Both the position numbers and the translations under genes were made by a program. The notes beneath the pieces were generated by a model that had not been told where the DNA came from, searched no databases, and was given only the letters and a program-made list of their open reading frames with translations. From assembly GCA_964596115.1 (NCBI GenBank), contig CAZQRW010000004.1:1-64000 (forward strand): a DNA stretch of 64,000 nucleotides. Reading direction: 5' to 3'. Shown piece by piece: positions 25,649 to 34,272 of the stretch (its first letter is position 1; each line of letters begins with the position of its first letter). The stretch is from CAZQRW01 sp964596115 (GTDB lineage: Bacteria > Hydrothermota > UBA3072 > B12-G15).

Positions 25649-26989
25649 TTAGTAAGCTCCTTTTCCGAAAACAATGTTAGGTATGGTCTGCAGTATTATA
25701 TGCAAATCCATCCAGATAGATCTATTGAATGAATAATAAATATCAAGAAAAACAGACTCATCAAAGGGAAGGAGAGATCTGCCAAATACCTGCCAAAAAC
25801 CAGTTAATCCTTGTTTGACTTTCAATCTTAACTTATGCCAGCTTTTATACTCCTCAATCTCATACTTCAAAGGGGGCCTGGGACCAACAAGGGATAGATC
25901 TCCCTTTAACACATTAAAAAATTGTGGAAGTTCGTCAAGGCTCGTTTTCCTTAAAATATACCCAATAGGTGTGATTCTATTATCCCTGGTCATCTTGTAT
26001 ATCTTACTCTTCCTGTTTTCACCTTTTATAAGTTTTTTTATATATTCCTTATGTGAAGAATCATCGATATTATAATACATCGAACGGAATTTATACATAA
26101 CGAATCCATTAAAATTCTTCGTTAATCTTCCCTGTTTGAAAACTATTGGACCCTGAGAGCTGACTTTTATCAAGAAGGCTATTATTAAAAAAAGGGGGGA
26201 CAACATAATTATTGATATGACCGAAAATACTACATCAACTACTCTCTTTAAGAAAAGGTACATCTTACCTTCACCAGACCATCTGAATGGAACAAAAGGA
26301 ATTTTTTTCAAATAAAACCAATAATCTATTTCTCTAATTTTCTTCAATAATGGCGTATACAGAATAACCTTCTCCTTTTTATCAAAATAGACTTTTAATT
26401 CTGAAAAAAGTTCCTGGAATTTCTGGAATCCGCCTACTAGCACAAAAATCACATTCTGCCCATAATATTTCTCCGCTTCTTTCACATCATCCAGAACATC
26501 TATTACACTGATGCCTGCAAATTTGTGCGATGTAAAATAGTCCTTAACCCCAAGGTCGGACCTCCCCTTTTTTATAATAATTACTTTCTTCTTTGGCAGG
26601 AGAAAAAGAATCCCTGTAAAGAGAAATGTTCTCTCAATATATACAAGAAGGGTTAAAAATAAAAGAAGAGAAAATAGTAAATACCTGTAATGGAACATCC
26701 CTATCTCAAAAACAAGTGTAACAACAAGATAAGCCACAAAAGTATAAACAATGGATTTTGTGGTTCTGAAGATATAAACCATTCTATCAAGATAGGAAGA
26801 GAAGTTATACATATCCGTATATGAAAAAATAGCAATTGTTAAGATTGGAATTACAAAGATATTATATTTGAAATAAGGATAACCATCTATAAACTTAAAA
26901 AAATTGAGAAAAATATATGCAACTTTAACACCCAGGACAGTGAATGCAATATCAAGGATTAGAAAAGCTATATCCCTTTCTTTCCACAT
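25649..26989 (-). CDS. Polyprenyl-phosphate sugar phosphotransferase (exopolysaccharide initiation)
   Basis: 446 residues. Four N-terminal helices lead into a Rossmann-like central part (KKVIIIKKGRSDLGVKDYF) and a fifth helix. The C-terminal bacterial sugar transferase domain carries KRVVDVVFSVISIIMLSPLF, MYKFRSM, LDELPQFFNVLKGDLSLVGPRPP and KQGLTGFWQV. It moves a sugar-1-phosphate onto undecaprenyl phosphate at the inner membrane and so primes polysaccharide synthesis. It follows serS by 40 bp on the same strand and precedes the acetamido-sugar genes by 14 bp. Ribosome binding site weak (AGGAT). Strong family match; the primed sugar is unknown. Confidence 0.92.
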   Translation of the reverse strand: MWKERDIAFLILDIAFTVLGVKVAYIFLNFFKFIDGYPYFKYNIFVIPILTIAIFSYTDMYNFSSYLDRMVYIFRTTKSIVYTFVAYLVVTLVFEIGMFHYRYLLFSLLLFLTLLVYIERTFLFTGILFLLPKKKVIIIKKGRSDLGVKDYFTSHKFAGISVIDVLDDVKEAEKYYGQNVIFVLVGGFQKFQELFSELKVYFDKKEKVILYTPLLKKIREIDYWFYLKKIPFVPFRWSGEGKMYLFLKRVVDVVFSVISIIMLSPLFLIIAFLIKVSSQGPIVFKQGRLTKNFNGFVMYKFRSMYYNIDDSSHKEYIKKLIKGENRKSKIYKMTRDNRITPIGYILRKTSLDELPQFFNVLKGDLSLVGPRPPLKYEIEEYKSWHKLRLKVKQGLTGFWQVFGRSLLPFDESVFLDIYYSFNRSIWMDLHIILQTIPNIVFGKGAY

Positions 26990-27029
26990 ATCTTCAATAT
27001 CCTACCAAACAAATTGTTGATAATATATC

Positions 27030-28277
27030 TCAAGGTATCTCCCTAAATTTTGTATAATCCCATAGGACCTCAGGTATCCTTATACTTCCATCCTTCTTTT
27101 GGAAATTCTCAATGATACCAACAAAAGTCCTGGGAGTCGCAATTCCAGAGCCATTGAGGGTATGAACGAATTCAAGTTTATTGCCATCTCTGTATTTTAT
27201 GTTTGCTCTTCTGGCCTGGAAATCCTCAAAGTTACTAACTGAAGATACCTCTAACCATCTTTTTAAGCCTGGCGCCCAAACTTCAATGTCATAGGTTTTA
27301 GCAGATGCGAAAGAAATATCATCATAGCTTAGAAGCACAATTCTGTATGGCAAATTAAGAAGTTTTAATACGTCTTCAGCATCTTCTAAAAGTAACTCAA
27401 GTTCGTTATATGATTTCTCTGGCAGTGCAAATTTTACTAACTCAACTTTGTTAAACTGGTGAACCCTCATTAAGCCTTTTGTGTCCCTTCCATAGGAGCC
27501 CGCTTCTCTTCTGAAACAGGCTGTATAAGCAGTATATTTCACAGGTAATTCATCCCTCTTAAGTACATCATTGTTATGAATATTAGTAAGTGGAACTTCC
27601 GCTGTTGGATTCAAATATAAATTATCTTTTTCAACTAAATACATATCTTCTTTCATTTTAGGGAGTTGCCCCGTGCCAAACATACTCTCTTCCTTTGCAA
27701 GAAATGGAGGAAATATTTCTACATAGTTATGTTTTGAAGTATGTAGGTCAAGCATAAAATTTATTAATGCCCTTTCAAGCCTCGCACCTTTATCCCTATA
27801 TAAAGGAAAATGTGTGCCTGCAATTTTTGCACCTGTCTTCATATCAAGTATTTTGTGCACTTCAGAGAGAAATAGATGATCCTTTGGTTCAAAATCAAAT
27901 TTTGGAATGTTGCCCCCCTCTCGTATTATCTTTTGCTTATTGGGAACAGAGGAGTGGGGTATATTAGGTATCCATTTTAGTATTTCTTTTAATTCTTTCT
28001 CTATTGCTTCAAGCTCCAGTTCATCATCTGCCATTTCTTTATTAATTCTCTGCATCTCGGAAATTATAGTATCAGCATTACTGCCTTCCTTTTTTAACAT
28101 AGATATCTCTTTTCCCTTAACATTCTTCTTATGTCTTAGATCTTCAACTCTCTTTATAAGTTCCCTTCTCTTCTCATCTTTTTTCAAGACATCATCTATA
28201 TTTATCTTAACACCTTTTTTCCTCAATGCATCCTTTACAATTTCAGCATTATCTCTGATAAATTTAATATTGAACAT
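27030..28277 (-). CDS. serS: Seryl-tRNA synthetase
   Basis: 415 residues. An N-terminal coiled-coil tRNA-binding arm (to about residue 110) is followed by the class II catalytic core: motif 2 TACFRREAGSYGRDTKGLMRVHQF and motif 3 NGSGIATPRTFVGIIEN. Standard length. I chose ATG 28277 because AAGGAGAG lies before it; a longer in-frame start would add MDCPQRQKTSN, which is not homologous. Expressed from a divergent promoter region shared with the glcD-like gene. It is probably cotranscribed with the polysaccharide genes downstream. Confidence 0.97.
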   Translation of the reverse strand: MFNIKFIRDNAEIVKDALRKKGVKINIDDVLKKDEKRRELIKRVEDLRHKKNVKGKEISMLKKEGSNADTIISEMQRINKEMADDELELEAIEKELKEILKWIPNIPHSSVPNKQKIIREGGNIPKFDFEPKDHLFLSEVHKILDMKTGAKIAGTHFPLYRDKGARLERALINFMLDLHTSKHNYVEIFPPFLAKEESMFGTGQLPKMKEDMYLVEKDNLYLNPTAEVPLTNIHNNDVLKRDELPVKYTAYTACFRREAGSYGRDTKGLMRVHQFNKVELVKFALPEKSYNELELLLEDAEDVLKLLNLPYRIVLLSYDDISFASAKTYDIEVWAPGLKRWLEVSSVSNFEDFQARRANIKYRDGNKLEFVHTLNGSGIATPRTFVGIIENFQKKDGSIRIPEVLWDYTKFREIP

Positions 28278-28342
28278 TCTTCTCTCCTTAAAATTTGAGG
28301 TTTTTTGCCTTTGGGGACAATCCATCCTGCTTATTTGCGATT

Positions 28343-28371
28343 ATATTATTATTCTTTTCTTCAGTTGTCAA
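28343..28371 (-). promoter_or_regulatory. Promoter of serS
   Basis: Minus strand: TTGACA (28366-28371), 17-bp spacer, TAATAT (28343-28348), with a leader of about 55-60 nt. It diverges from the promoter at 28409. Confidence 0.6.
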
Positions 28372-28408
28372 GCCTTTTTTGATACTTATCCCTAATATTT
28401 CTTTTTTG

Positions 28409-28436
28409 TTGACATTGATTATAAAGTAAATATCAT
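28409..28436 (+). promoter_or_regulatory. Leaderless promoter of the glcD-like gene
   Basis: TTGACA (28409-28414), 16-bp spacer, TATCAT (28431-28436), then 6 nt to the second ATG at 28443. The first ATG at 28440 would lie upstream of the predicted start site, so 28443 is preferred. Confidence 0.7.
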
Positions 28437-28442
28437 TGGATG

Positions 28443-29816
28443 ATGAAAGAAATACTCATAAAAAAACTTGCCGATATTGTAGGAAAAGGGAATATACTTT
28501 CTGGTTCTGATCAATTAGAACAGTACAGCAGAAATGAAACACCTGGCAATTATGTATTCATCCCTGATGTCGTTATAAAACCAAATTCTGCAGCTCAAAT
28601 CTCCCTCATCTTAAAAGTGGCGAATGAACTCAAAGTTTCTATTGTCCCAAGAGGAGCTGGAACAAGCAGATGCGGTGGTTCACTTCCTGTAACAGGTGGC
28701 ATCGTTCTTTCACTCGAAAAAATGAATAAAATAAAAGAACTGGATAAAGAAAACCTTCTACTTACGGTAGAACCAGGCGTAATAACAGGTGAAATAAATA
28801 GGTATCTTGAGCCTTATAACCTTTTTTATCCACCTGACCCTGCAAGCATTGATTCCTGCTCTATAGGTGGCAATGTAGTAACAAATGCAGGAGGACCCAG
28901 ATGCCTGAAGTACGGAGTTACAAGAAACTACATAATGGAACTTGAGGTTGTATTCCCTGAAGGAAATATAGAAAGATTAGGTGGCAAGGTATTAAAAAAT
29001 GTCACAGGCTATAATCTTATGCAGCTATTAATAGGGTCTGAAGGCACGCTTGGGATTATTACTGAAATTGTATTGAGGCTTCTTCCGAGAAAAAAATTTT
29101 TCATTACACTTCTTGTCCCATTTGATATATTAGAAACTGCAACAGAGAGTGTAAATACTATCCTGAGTAAGGGTTTTCTTCCAGTAACAATGGAATTTAT
29201 TGATCGAGATTGTTCAATTACTATGAAAGAAAATTTAAATATGGAAATTCCATACGAAGGTTCTGAGGCATTTCTCCTTATTGAACTTGAAGGAAATGAT
29301 AAATCAAGGCTCGAATCCGAGTATGAACACCTTGGAAATGAATTAATTAATATGGGGGCAAAAGACGTCTTTGTTGCAGAAGAAAGACCCCAAAGAGAAA
29401 AGCTATGGGAATACCGCAGATCTATAGCAGAAGCCCTCGAAAAGAAAGGAGAGATTCTTCCTGAGGATGTTGTTGTACCACGCTCTGAAATCCCCAAATT
29501 TATTACATTTGTAAAAGATCTTGGGAAAAAATTCTCAACAGAAATATACACATTCGGTCATATAGGTGATGGTAATATCCATATAGATATATTGAAGGGT
29601 CCCAACTTCGAAGAATACAGAGAAGAAATGCTGGAGCAATTATTTAGGGGTGTGAATAGATACAACGGGAAGATTAGTGGAGAACACGGAATAGGCTTTA
29701 CGAAGAAAAAATATCTTCATTTTTCTGTATCCTCGTATCAAATAGAACTGATGAAAAGGATAAAGAAGGTAATTGACCCCAATAATATTTTAAATCCAGG
29801 TAAAATATTTGATTAG
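28443..29816 (+). CDS. FAD-linked D-2-hydroxyacid dehydrogenase, GlcD family
   Basis: 457 residues. The vanillyl-alcohol-oxidase-type FAD domain has VPRGAGTSRCGGSLP, CSIGGNVVTNAGGP and LQLLIGSEGTLGIITE-like sequence (MQLLIGSEGTLGIITEI). The C-terminal substrate domain has FGHIGDGNIHIDI and SGEHGIGFTKKKYL. It oxidises glycolate, D-lactate or a similar 2-hydroxyacid and passes electrons to a partner. The iron-sulfur subunit GlcF is not next to it, so the acceptor is unknown; a cytosolic electron-transfer flavoprotein is one alternative. GGAGG follows for upp. Family sure, substrate open. Confidence 0.9.
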   Translation: MKEILIKKLADIVGKGNILSGSDQLEQYSRNETPGNYVFIPDVVIKPNSAAQISLILKVANELKVSIVPRGAGTSRCGGSLPVTGGIVLSLEKMNKIKELDKENLLLTVEPGVITGEINRYLEPYNLFYPPDPASIDSCSIGGNVVTNAGGPRCLKYGVTRNYIMELEVVFPEGNIERLGGKVLKNVTGYNLMQLLIGSEGTLGIITEIVLRLLPRKKFFITLLVPFDILETATESVNTILSKGFLPVTMEFIDRDCSITMKENLNMEIPYEGSEAFLLIELEGNDKSRLESEYEHLGNELINMGAKDVFVAEERPQREKLWEYRRSIAEALEKKGEILPEDVVVPRSEIPKFITFVKDLGKKFSTEIYTFGHIGDGNIHIDILKGPNFEEYREEMLEQLFRGVNRYNGKISGEHGIGFTKKKYLHFSVSSYQIELMKRIKKVIDPNNILNPGKIFD

Positions 29817-29825
29817 GAGGAAAAA

Positions 29826-30491
29826 ATGATAAGTATTCTTGATAGTAACGTCTTGAAAAACTCCCTTAGCGTTTTGAGAGATAAAAACACACCCCCTTCA
29901 CGCTTCAGGGAATACGTCAGGCTTGCAGGTTACATTTCTACATATGAAATCCTCGGGAGTGAACTTAATCTCGAAGAAAAAACAATTGAAACACCGATAA
30001 AAAGTACAAAGGGCTTCTTTTTCAACCAGAGGATACTCCAGATAGTAATTATGCGTGCAGGTCTACCATTTGCAGAGGGGGGCGGCGTATTGCTTGACCA
30101 GCTGGAAATAAAACGGGATATTGGTGTTGTAGATGCTCGAAGGATGGACGAAAACGTAGATGGTCTTGATTTTGAAATTGAAATCTCTTCTTTTAAGGTT
30201 CCAAATCCAAAGGATTCTTATACTATTATTTATGACCCTATGCTAGCAACAGGTGCAACAATGATTGAGGTTCTAAAAAGGGTAAAATCTAAGGGAAAAC
30301 CCAAAAAAATTATTGTAAATTCAATAATATCGGCACCATTCGGAGTTGAGAGTATTGATAAATTTTTCCCTGACGTATCCATATACACATTATCCCTCGA
30401 CAGAGAGGGAGCATACAAGGGTCTGAATAAAAAAGGCTATATTGTCCCTGGCCTGGGAGATTGTGGCGACAGGGCATTTGGAACATACTGA
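29826..30491 (+). CDS. upp: Uracil phosphoribosyltransferase
   Basis: 221 residues, close to the usual 208-210 plus a short insert. It converts uracil and PRPP to UMP. The type I PRPP-binding motif is DPMLATGATM (residues about 137-146). The uracil-specific C-terminal loop is GYIVPGLGDCGDRAFGTY; the more common YIVPGLGDAGDR has Cys instead of Ala here. IVIMRAGLPFAEG is the Arg/Ala-rich core. It follows the glcD-like gene by 9 bp with AGGAGGAAAAA between, so it is cotranscribed. Downstream 30492-30742 holds only the next promoter and a weak unassigned minus-strand frame. Confidence 0.95.
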   Translation: MISILDSNVLKNSLSVLRDKNTPPSRFREYVRLAGYISTYEILGSELNLEEKTIETPIKSTKGFFFNQRILQIVIMRAGLPFAEGGGVLLDQLEIKRDIGVVDARRMDENVDGLDFEIEISSFKVPNPKDSYTIIYDPMLATGATMIEVLKRVKSKGKPKKIIVNSIISAPFGVESIDKFFPDVSIYTLSLDREGAYKGLNKKGYIVPGLGDCGDRAFGTY

Positions 30492-30705
30492 AAACCACTA
30501 TTAAAAAGAAAGTGTGTTCTCTATCCCAGACTTTAAAATGTCTTTCTCTGAAAAGCTTGACAATTTACTGGATGGGTGAATGTTAAGGTTTAATGTATTT
30601 TTATTACTTTTTTCCATTCTGTCCGAATCACTGGAGTAAACAATGGCGGAAACTAAGGGAGACGACACAAAGGCAGCTGTTAGCATCGCTGCATCATTTC
30701 ATTTT

Positions 30706-30733
30706 TTGACTTTCAAAAGAATATACGTATAAT
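30706..30733 (+). promoter_or_regulatory. Promoter of the Mut7-C gene
   Basis: TTGACT (30706-30711), 16-bp spacer, perfect TATAAT (30728-30733). The ATG at 30743 is 9 nt beyond the -10 box, so the leader is at most about 3 nt. Confidence 0.7.
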
Positions 30734-30742
30734 AAGTTAAGG

Positions 30743-31306
30743 ATGGAAATAAAAGAAGCAATATTTCGTTTCTATGAAGAACTAAATGATTTTCTGCCCA
30801 TAGAGAAGAAAAAAATCTCCTTCTCCTACTCTTTCAATGGGAGTATCAAAATAAAGGATGCCATATCATCCCTTGGTGTTCCCTGCTCAATGGTAGATCT
30901 CATTCTTGTAAATGGAAAATCTGTTGATTTTTCCTATCATCTTAAGAATAAAGACAGGATTTCGGTATATCCCGTTTTTGAAACACTGGACATATCAGAT
31001 GTTACACATTTAAAAAATAGACCATTGCGTAAATCAAAATTCATCGTGGATATGCATCTTGTAGGATTGGAAAGACAACTCTCCAGGCTTGGCTTCAACA
31101 TTATCCATAAACATTCTGAAAGGGAAATTGTTAATACCTCTTTAGTTGAAAAACGGATTATCTTAACCAAAGACAAAAAAATATTGAAATATAAAAATGT
31201 TACCCGCTGCTACCTTGTCAAATCAAATAGTCCAGAAAAACAATTAAAGGAAGTTCTCCATAATTTCAGCCTTTATAAAAAAATTCAAGCAAATGAAAGT
31301 CCCTAA
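30743..31306 (+). CDS. Ubiquitin-like plus Mut7-C PIN-like nuclease, short form
   Basis: 187 residues. Residues 1-80 resemble the ubiquitin/ThiS-like N-terminal domain often joined to Mut7-C (FNGSIKIKDAISSLGVPCS, VNGKSVDFSYHL). Residues about 97-160 match the Mut7-C PIN-like domain: KFIVDMHLVGLERQLSRLGF, IVNTSLVEKR and ILTKDKKILK, giving acidic residues D103 and D144. Typical Mut7-C proteins carry a C-terminal zinc ribbon with CxxC pairs; this one ends at NESP without it. Probably an RNA- or toxin-type nuclease. The missing ribbon may be a real variant or a truncation. Convergent with the porB gene. Confidence 0.75.
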   Translation: MEIKEAIFRFYEELNDFLPIEKKKISFSYSFNGSIKIKDAISSLGVPCSMVDLILVNGKSVDFSYHLKNKDRISVYPVFETLDISDVTHLKNRPLRKSKFIVDMHLVGLERQLSRLGFNIIHKHSEREIVNTSLVEKRIILTKDKKILKYKNVTRCYLVKSNSPEKQLKEVLHNFSLYKKIQANESP

Positions 31307-31310
31307 CAAA

Positions 31311-31332
31311 AAGGGGGGGCGAAGCCCCCCTT
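31311..31332 (-). terminator. Intrinsic terminator of the buk-por operon
   Basis: Minus strand: a G6C/GC6 stem with a TTC loop (31313-31330) followed by TTTTTG. It lies 20 bp past the stop of porB and is the strongest terminator in the window. Confidence 0.85.
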
Positions 31333-31350
31333 AAAAAATCCAAAAAATTT

Positions 31351-32235
31351 TTATTTATTCTCGATCTTTTTCATCAATAACTCCCATTCCCAATCCACAC
31401 TCTTCTGAACATATTTAACATCTTCTTCTGTAAGATGTCTAAATCTACCCTGTAATTTCAGGTATTCAATAACAGGAACAGGTTTTTTTACCTTCATTGT
31501 GAGCTTCCAATCAATTCCCTTCTCTATTTCAAGAAGAGGAAAAATCCTTGTTTGAACAGCAAGCCTCGAAAGTTTTATAGTATCCTCTGGCCTTGTTTTC
31601 CAACCCGGTGGGCAGGGAGAAAGGATTAATATAAATTTCGTTCCCTTTATGTCCTTTGCCTTCTGAAATTTTTTCACAAAGTCTTCTGGATATGCAACGG
31701 TTACAGTGGCAATATAGGGGATTCTATGTGCAGCAAAAATGGCAACGAGGTCCTTTTTGGGCCTATCCTTGGGGTGCTTAACAGGGGTTGTTGTTGTCCA
31801 TGCGCCCCAGGGCGTTGCAGAACTTCTCTGAATCCCTGTATTCATATATGCTTCATTGTCGTAGCAAACGTATAGTATATCATCGTTTCTTTCAGCGGCA
31901 CCAGACAATGCCTGTATACCTATATCGTATGTTCCCCCATCACCTGCCCAAGCCACTACATTCACATCTTTCTTTCCCAAAATATCATATCCTGCCCTTA
32001 CACCGGATGCTACAGATGCTGCAGTCTCAAATGCAGTGTGATAAAGAGGAACACCTACTGCAGAATGTGGAAAGGGTCCATCGATCACCGACCAGCAGCA
32101 GGCTGGAATATCAAGGCTCGTATTCCTTCCCAATGCCTTTAACGCGTATCTCATTGCAATAGAGGCACCACATCCAGGACAGGCAAGGTGACCAGATTGC
32201 AATACTTCTTCCTGTGGTATCGTTGTTCTTATCAT
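31351..32235 (-). CDS. porB: 2-oxoacid:ferredoxin oxidoreductase, beta subunit
   Basis: 294 residues; carries thiamine pyrophosphate and a [4Fe-4S] cluster. Seen: HLACPGCGASIAMRYAL (CxxC cluster ligands), AWAGDGGTYDIGIQALSGA and YDNEAYMNTGIQRS (TPP/Mg motif GDG-x-N). Oxidatively decarboxylates a 2-oxoacid to acyl-CoA while reducing ferredoxin. Overlaps porA by 4 bp (ATGA). It is last in the buk-ptb-fabH-porGDAB operon, which points to branched-chain or butyrate-type 2-oxoacids rather than, or as well as, pyruvate. The substrate cannot be set from sequence. Confidence 0.92.
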   Translation of the reverse strand: MIRTTIPQEEVLQSGHLACPGCGASIAMRYALKALGRNTSLDIPACCWSVIDGPFPHSAVGVPLYHTAFETAASVASGVRAGYDILGKKDVNVVAWAGDGGTYDIGIQALSGAAERNDDILYVCYDNEAYMNTGIQRSSATPWGAWTTTTPVKHPKDRPKKDLVAIFAAHRIPYIATVTVAYPEDFVKKFQKAKDIKGTKFILILSPCPPGWKTRPEDTIKLSRLAVQTRIFPLLEIEKGIDWKLTMKVKKPVPVIEYLKLQGRFRHLTEEDVKYVQKSVDWEWELLMKKIENK

Positions 32236-33386
32236 ATTCTCACCCCCTTAAATATTATATCGGAACGGGGACTATCCATTTTATCAACATCTTCTACCAT
32301 CTGAATAATGTCTCTGACACCAACATCTCTCCCACCAAGGCCAGTAACTATACCAAATATCGGAGGCCTATTTGAGACATTATACATCGCAGCCTTTACT
32401 TCCTGATAAAAAATCCCACTTGCCCCGAAGGATATATTCCTATCAATTACCATAGCCTTTTTAACAGAGCTTACTATTTCTCTTACCCTTTCTACGGGGA
32501 AAGGTCTAAAAACCCTGATCCTTAAGATACCTATTTTCATCCCTCTCTCCCTTAACCTGTCAACGGCAACCCTTGCAGTACTGGCTATCGTTGCGCTGGA
32601 GATAATAAGAAAATCTGCATCGTCAGCCTTATATGTTTCAACCAGCCCATATTCTCTTCCAAACATCTCTCCAAATTCTTTACCAGTTTTTTCCCACTCA
32701 GATTTTGCCTGTTCCATTGCGTCCTGCATTATATACCTCAGTTCAAAATAACCATCTGGTCCTGTAAGCCCACCAAAGGCATGAGGATCTTCAGGATCCA
32801 GTTTATATTCAGGCTTAAATGGTGGAAGGTAAGTATCTACCATTTCCTGTTCGGGCATATCTACAACTTCCATTGTATGGGAAAGAACAAAGGCATCAAG
32901 TATAACCATCGTTGGAAGCAAAATTCTTTCAGAAACCTTGTATGCCTGAATAACAGAATCAAGAACCTCCTGGTTATTCTGACAGTAAACCTGCATCCAT
33001 CCTGTATCCCTCTCAGAGAGAGAATCATTCTGATCTGTCCAGATTGTCCAGGGAGGTGTCATTGCCCTATTGATATTAGCCATAACAACGGGTGTCCTTG
33101 CACCTGATGCCCAGTGTAACATCTCATGCATCAGTGCAAGTCCCTGAGCAGAGGTTGCTGTAAATGCCCTCGCTCCTGTCATAGAAGCACCTATACAGGC
33201 AGCCATTGCAGAATGCTCTGATTCTACCTTTATAAATTTTGCATCAAGTTTTTTTTCTGCACATATCTCAGATAATAATTCTACGACCTGTGTCTGGGGA
33301 GTAATTGGGTATGCAGCAATTACCTGAACCCTTGAAAGTGTAGCACCCCAGGAAACTGCGTGATTCCCCATCAAAACCTGTCTCAT
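32232..33386 (-). CDS. porA: 2-oxoacid:ferredoxin oxidoreductase, alpha subunit
   Basis: 384 residues, the length of the alpha subunit in four-subunit enzymes. YPITPQTQVVELL near residue 26 is the pyruvate/2-oxoacid carboxylate-binding loop. KVESEHSAMAACIGASMTGAR and TSAQGLALMHEMLHWASG are the catalytic-domain motifs. The C-terminal part (FRPFPVERVREIV, AMVIDRNISFGASG) is domain II. It partners PorB, PorG and PorD encoded around it. The ATG overlaps the porD stop (AAATGA) and GAGG precedes it. Four-subunit PORs, VORs and IORs share this plan, so paralogue identity is tentative. Confidence 0.92.
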   Translation of the reverse strand: MRQVLMGNHAVSWGATLSRVQVIAAYPITPQTQVVELLSEICAEKKLDAKFIKVESEHSAMAACIGASMTGARAFTATSAQGLALMHEMLHWASGARTPVVMANINRAMTPPWTIWTDQNDSLSERDTGWMQVYCQNNQEVLDSVIQAYKVSERILLPTMVILDAFVLSHTMEVVDMPEQEMVDTYLPPFKPEYKLDPEDPHAFGGLTGPDGYFELRYIMQDAMEQAKSEWEKTGKEFGEMFGREYGLVETYKADDADFLIISSATIASTARVAVDRLRERGMKIGILRIRVFRPFPVERVREIVSSVKKAMVIDRNISFGASGIFYQEVKAAMYNVSNRPPIFGIVTGLGGRDVGVRDIIQMVEDVDKMDSPRSDIIFKGVRI

Positions 33387-33706
33387 TTCTCCTCCTCTTC
33401 TATATCAATGGCATCTACAGGACATTCATTCCAGCATATTCCGCATCCCTTACAATAATCGTAATTTATAACTGGATTTGGCTTTTCTTTCCCGTCTATC
33501 ACTATCGGCTCAAGGGTAATCGCAGGCTCAGGACAATACTTCCAGCAGATCATACAGTATATACATTTATCATAATTAATCACTGGCTTCAAATTTCTCC
33601 ACGTGCCTGTCTTATTATAAGACATATCATAGAGAGAAACAGGCATTACTGGCATCTCTTTAACCGATTTAAAGATTACCTTCTTATCAGGCTGCTTTTT
33701 CTCCAT
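33383..33706 (-). CDS. porD: 2-oxoacid:ferredoxin oxidoreductase, delta subunit (ferredoxin-like)
   Basis: 107 residues. Two CX2CX2CX3C clusters: CIYCMICWKYCPEP and CKGCGICWNECPVD hold two [4Fe-4S] centres that carry electrons from the TPP site to ferredoxin. The ATG at 33706 was chosen; the alternative TTG one codon earlier is less likely because GGAGG is optimally spaced to the ATG, and the stop of porG overlaps its A. The N-terminal 45 residues are less conserved and may dock to PorG or PorA. Confidence 0.92.
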   Translation of the reverse strand: MEKKQPDKKVIFKSVKEMPVMPVSLYDMSYNKTGTWRNLKPVINYDKCIYCMICWKYCPEPAITLEPIVIDGKEKPNPVINYDYCKGCGICWNECPVDAIDIEEEEK

Positions 33707-34260
33707 CAATCGCCTCCTTTTGTCTTTTCATAGGCCTCTCTTGCAGCAGCTACATTTTCCTCTTTTTTTACAGGGGCCTGCTCCCTTACGGCCTCTTCAA
33801 GGGATTTAAGGGAACAAACTTTTAGAACCTTCACAACAGCCCCTAAGATAGCGGTATTTACAATTGGGGCTGTTTTTGAACCAAGCCTGTGGTTCACAGC
33901 AATAGATGTTGCGTCAATAGTTACTATTCTATAATTACCCTTAATAGGAACATTTTTCGGTTCCCTCTCTGTATTGATTATAACCCATCCACCTTCCTTC
34001 AAACCGTCTGTGACATTTACGGCATTCAGTAAGGTAGGGTCAAGAACAACGATGTGATCAGGTTCATATATCTTCGATTTTTCGTATATCTGATCATCGT
34101 TAATCCTTATAAATGCAGCGACAGGTGCCCCTCTTCTCTCAACTCCAAATTCAGGAAATGCCTGCACATACTTCCCTTCTTTGGCAACAGCCACAGCAAG
34201 AATTTTAGACGCAACAACAGAACCCTGGCCACCTCTACCATGAAACCTAATTTCTTCCAT
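33706..34260 (-). CDS. porG: 2-oxoacid:ferredoxin oxidoreductase, gamma subunit
   Basis: 184 residues. IRFHGRGGQGSVVASKILA is the family signature, followed by YVQAFPEFGVERRGAPVAAFIRIND and DPTLLN. The gamma subunit completes the CoA-binding and catalytic core with PorA. It leads the four por genes and follows fabH by 12 bp, with AAGGAGG before its ATG. Fusion to PorA is common in other lineages; here it stays separate, as in Thermotoga- and archaeal-type enzymes. Confidence 0.92.
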   Translation of the reverse strand: MEEIRFHGRGGQGSVVASKILAVAVAKEGKYVQAFPEFGVERRGAPVAAFIRINDDQIYEKSKIYEPDHIVVLDPTLLNAVNVTDGLKEGGWVIINTEREPKNVPIKGNYRIVTIDATSIAVNHRLGSKTAPIVNTAILGAVVKVLKVCSLKSLEEAVREQAPVKKEENVAAAREAYEKTKGGD

Positions 34261-34272
34261 AACTCCTCCTTT

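Noticed and set aside
30501..30686. 61-codon minus-strand frame between upp and the Mut7-C gene
   Set aside because: No ribosome binding site, promoter or recognisable family; it overlaps the untranslated region of a plus-strand unit. It might be a decayed remnant, but I cannot support it.
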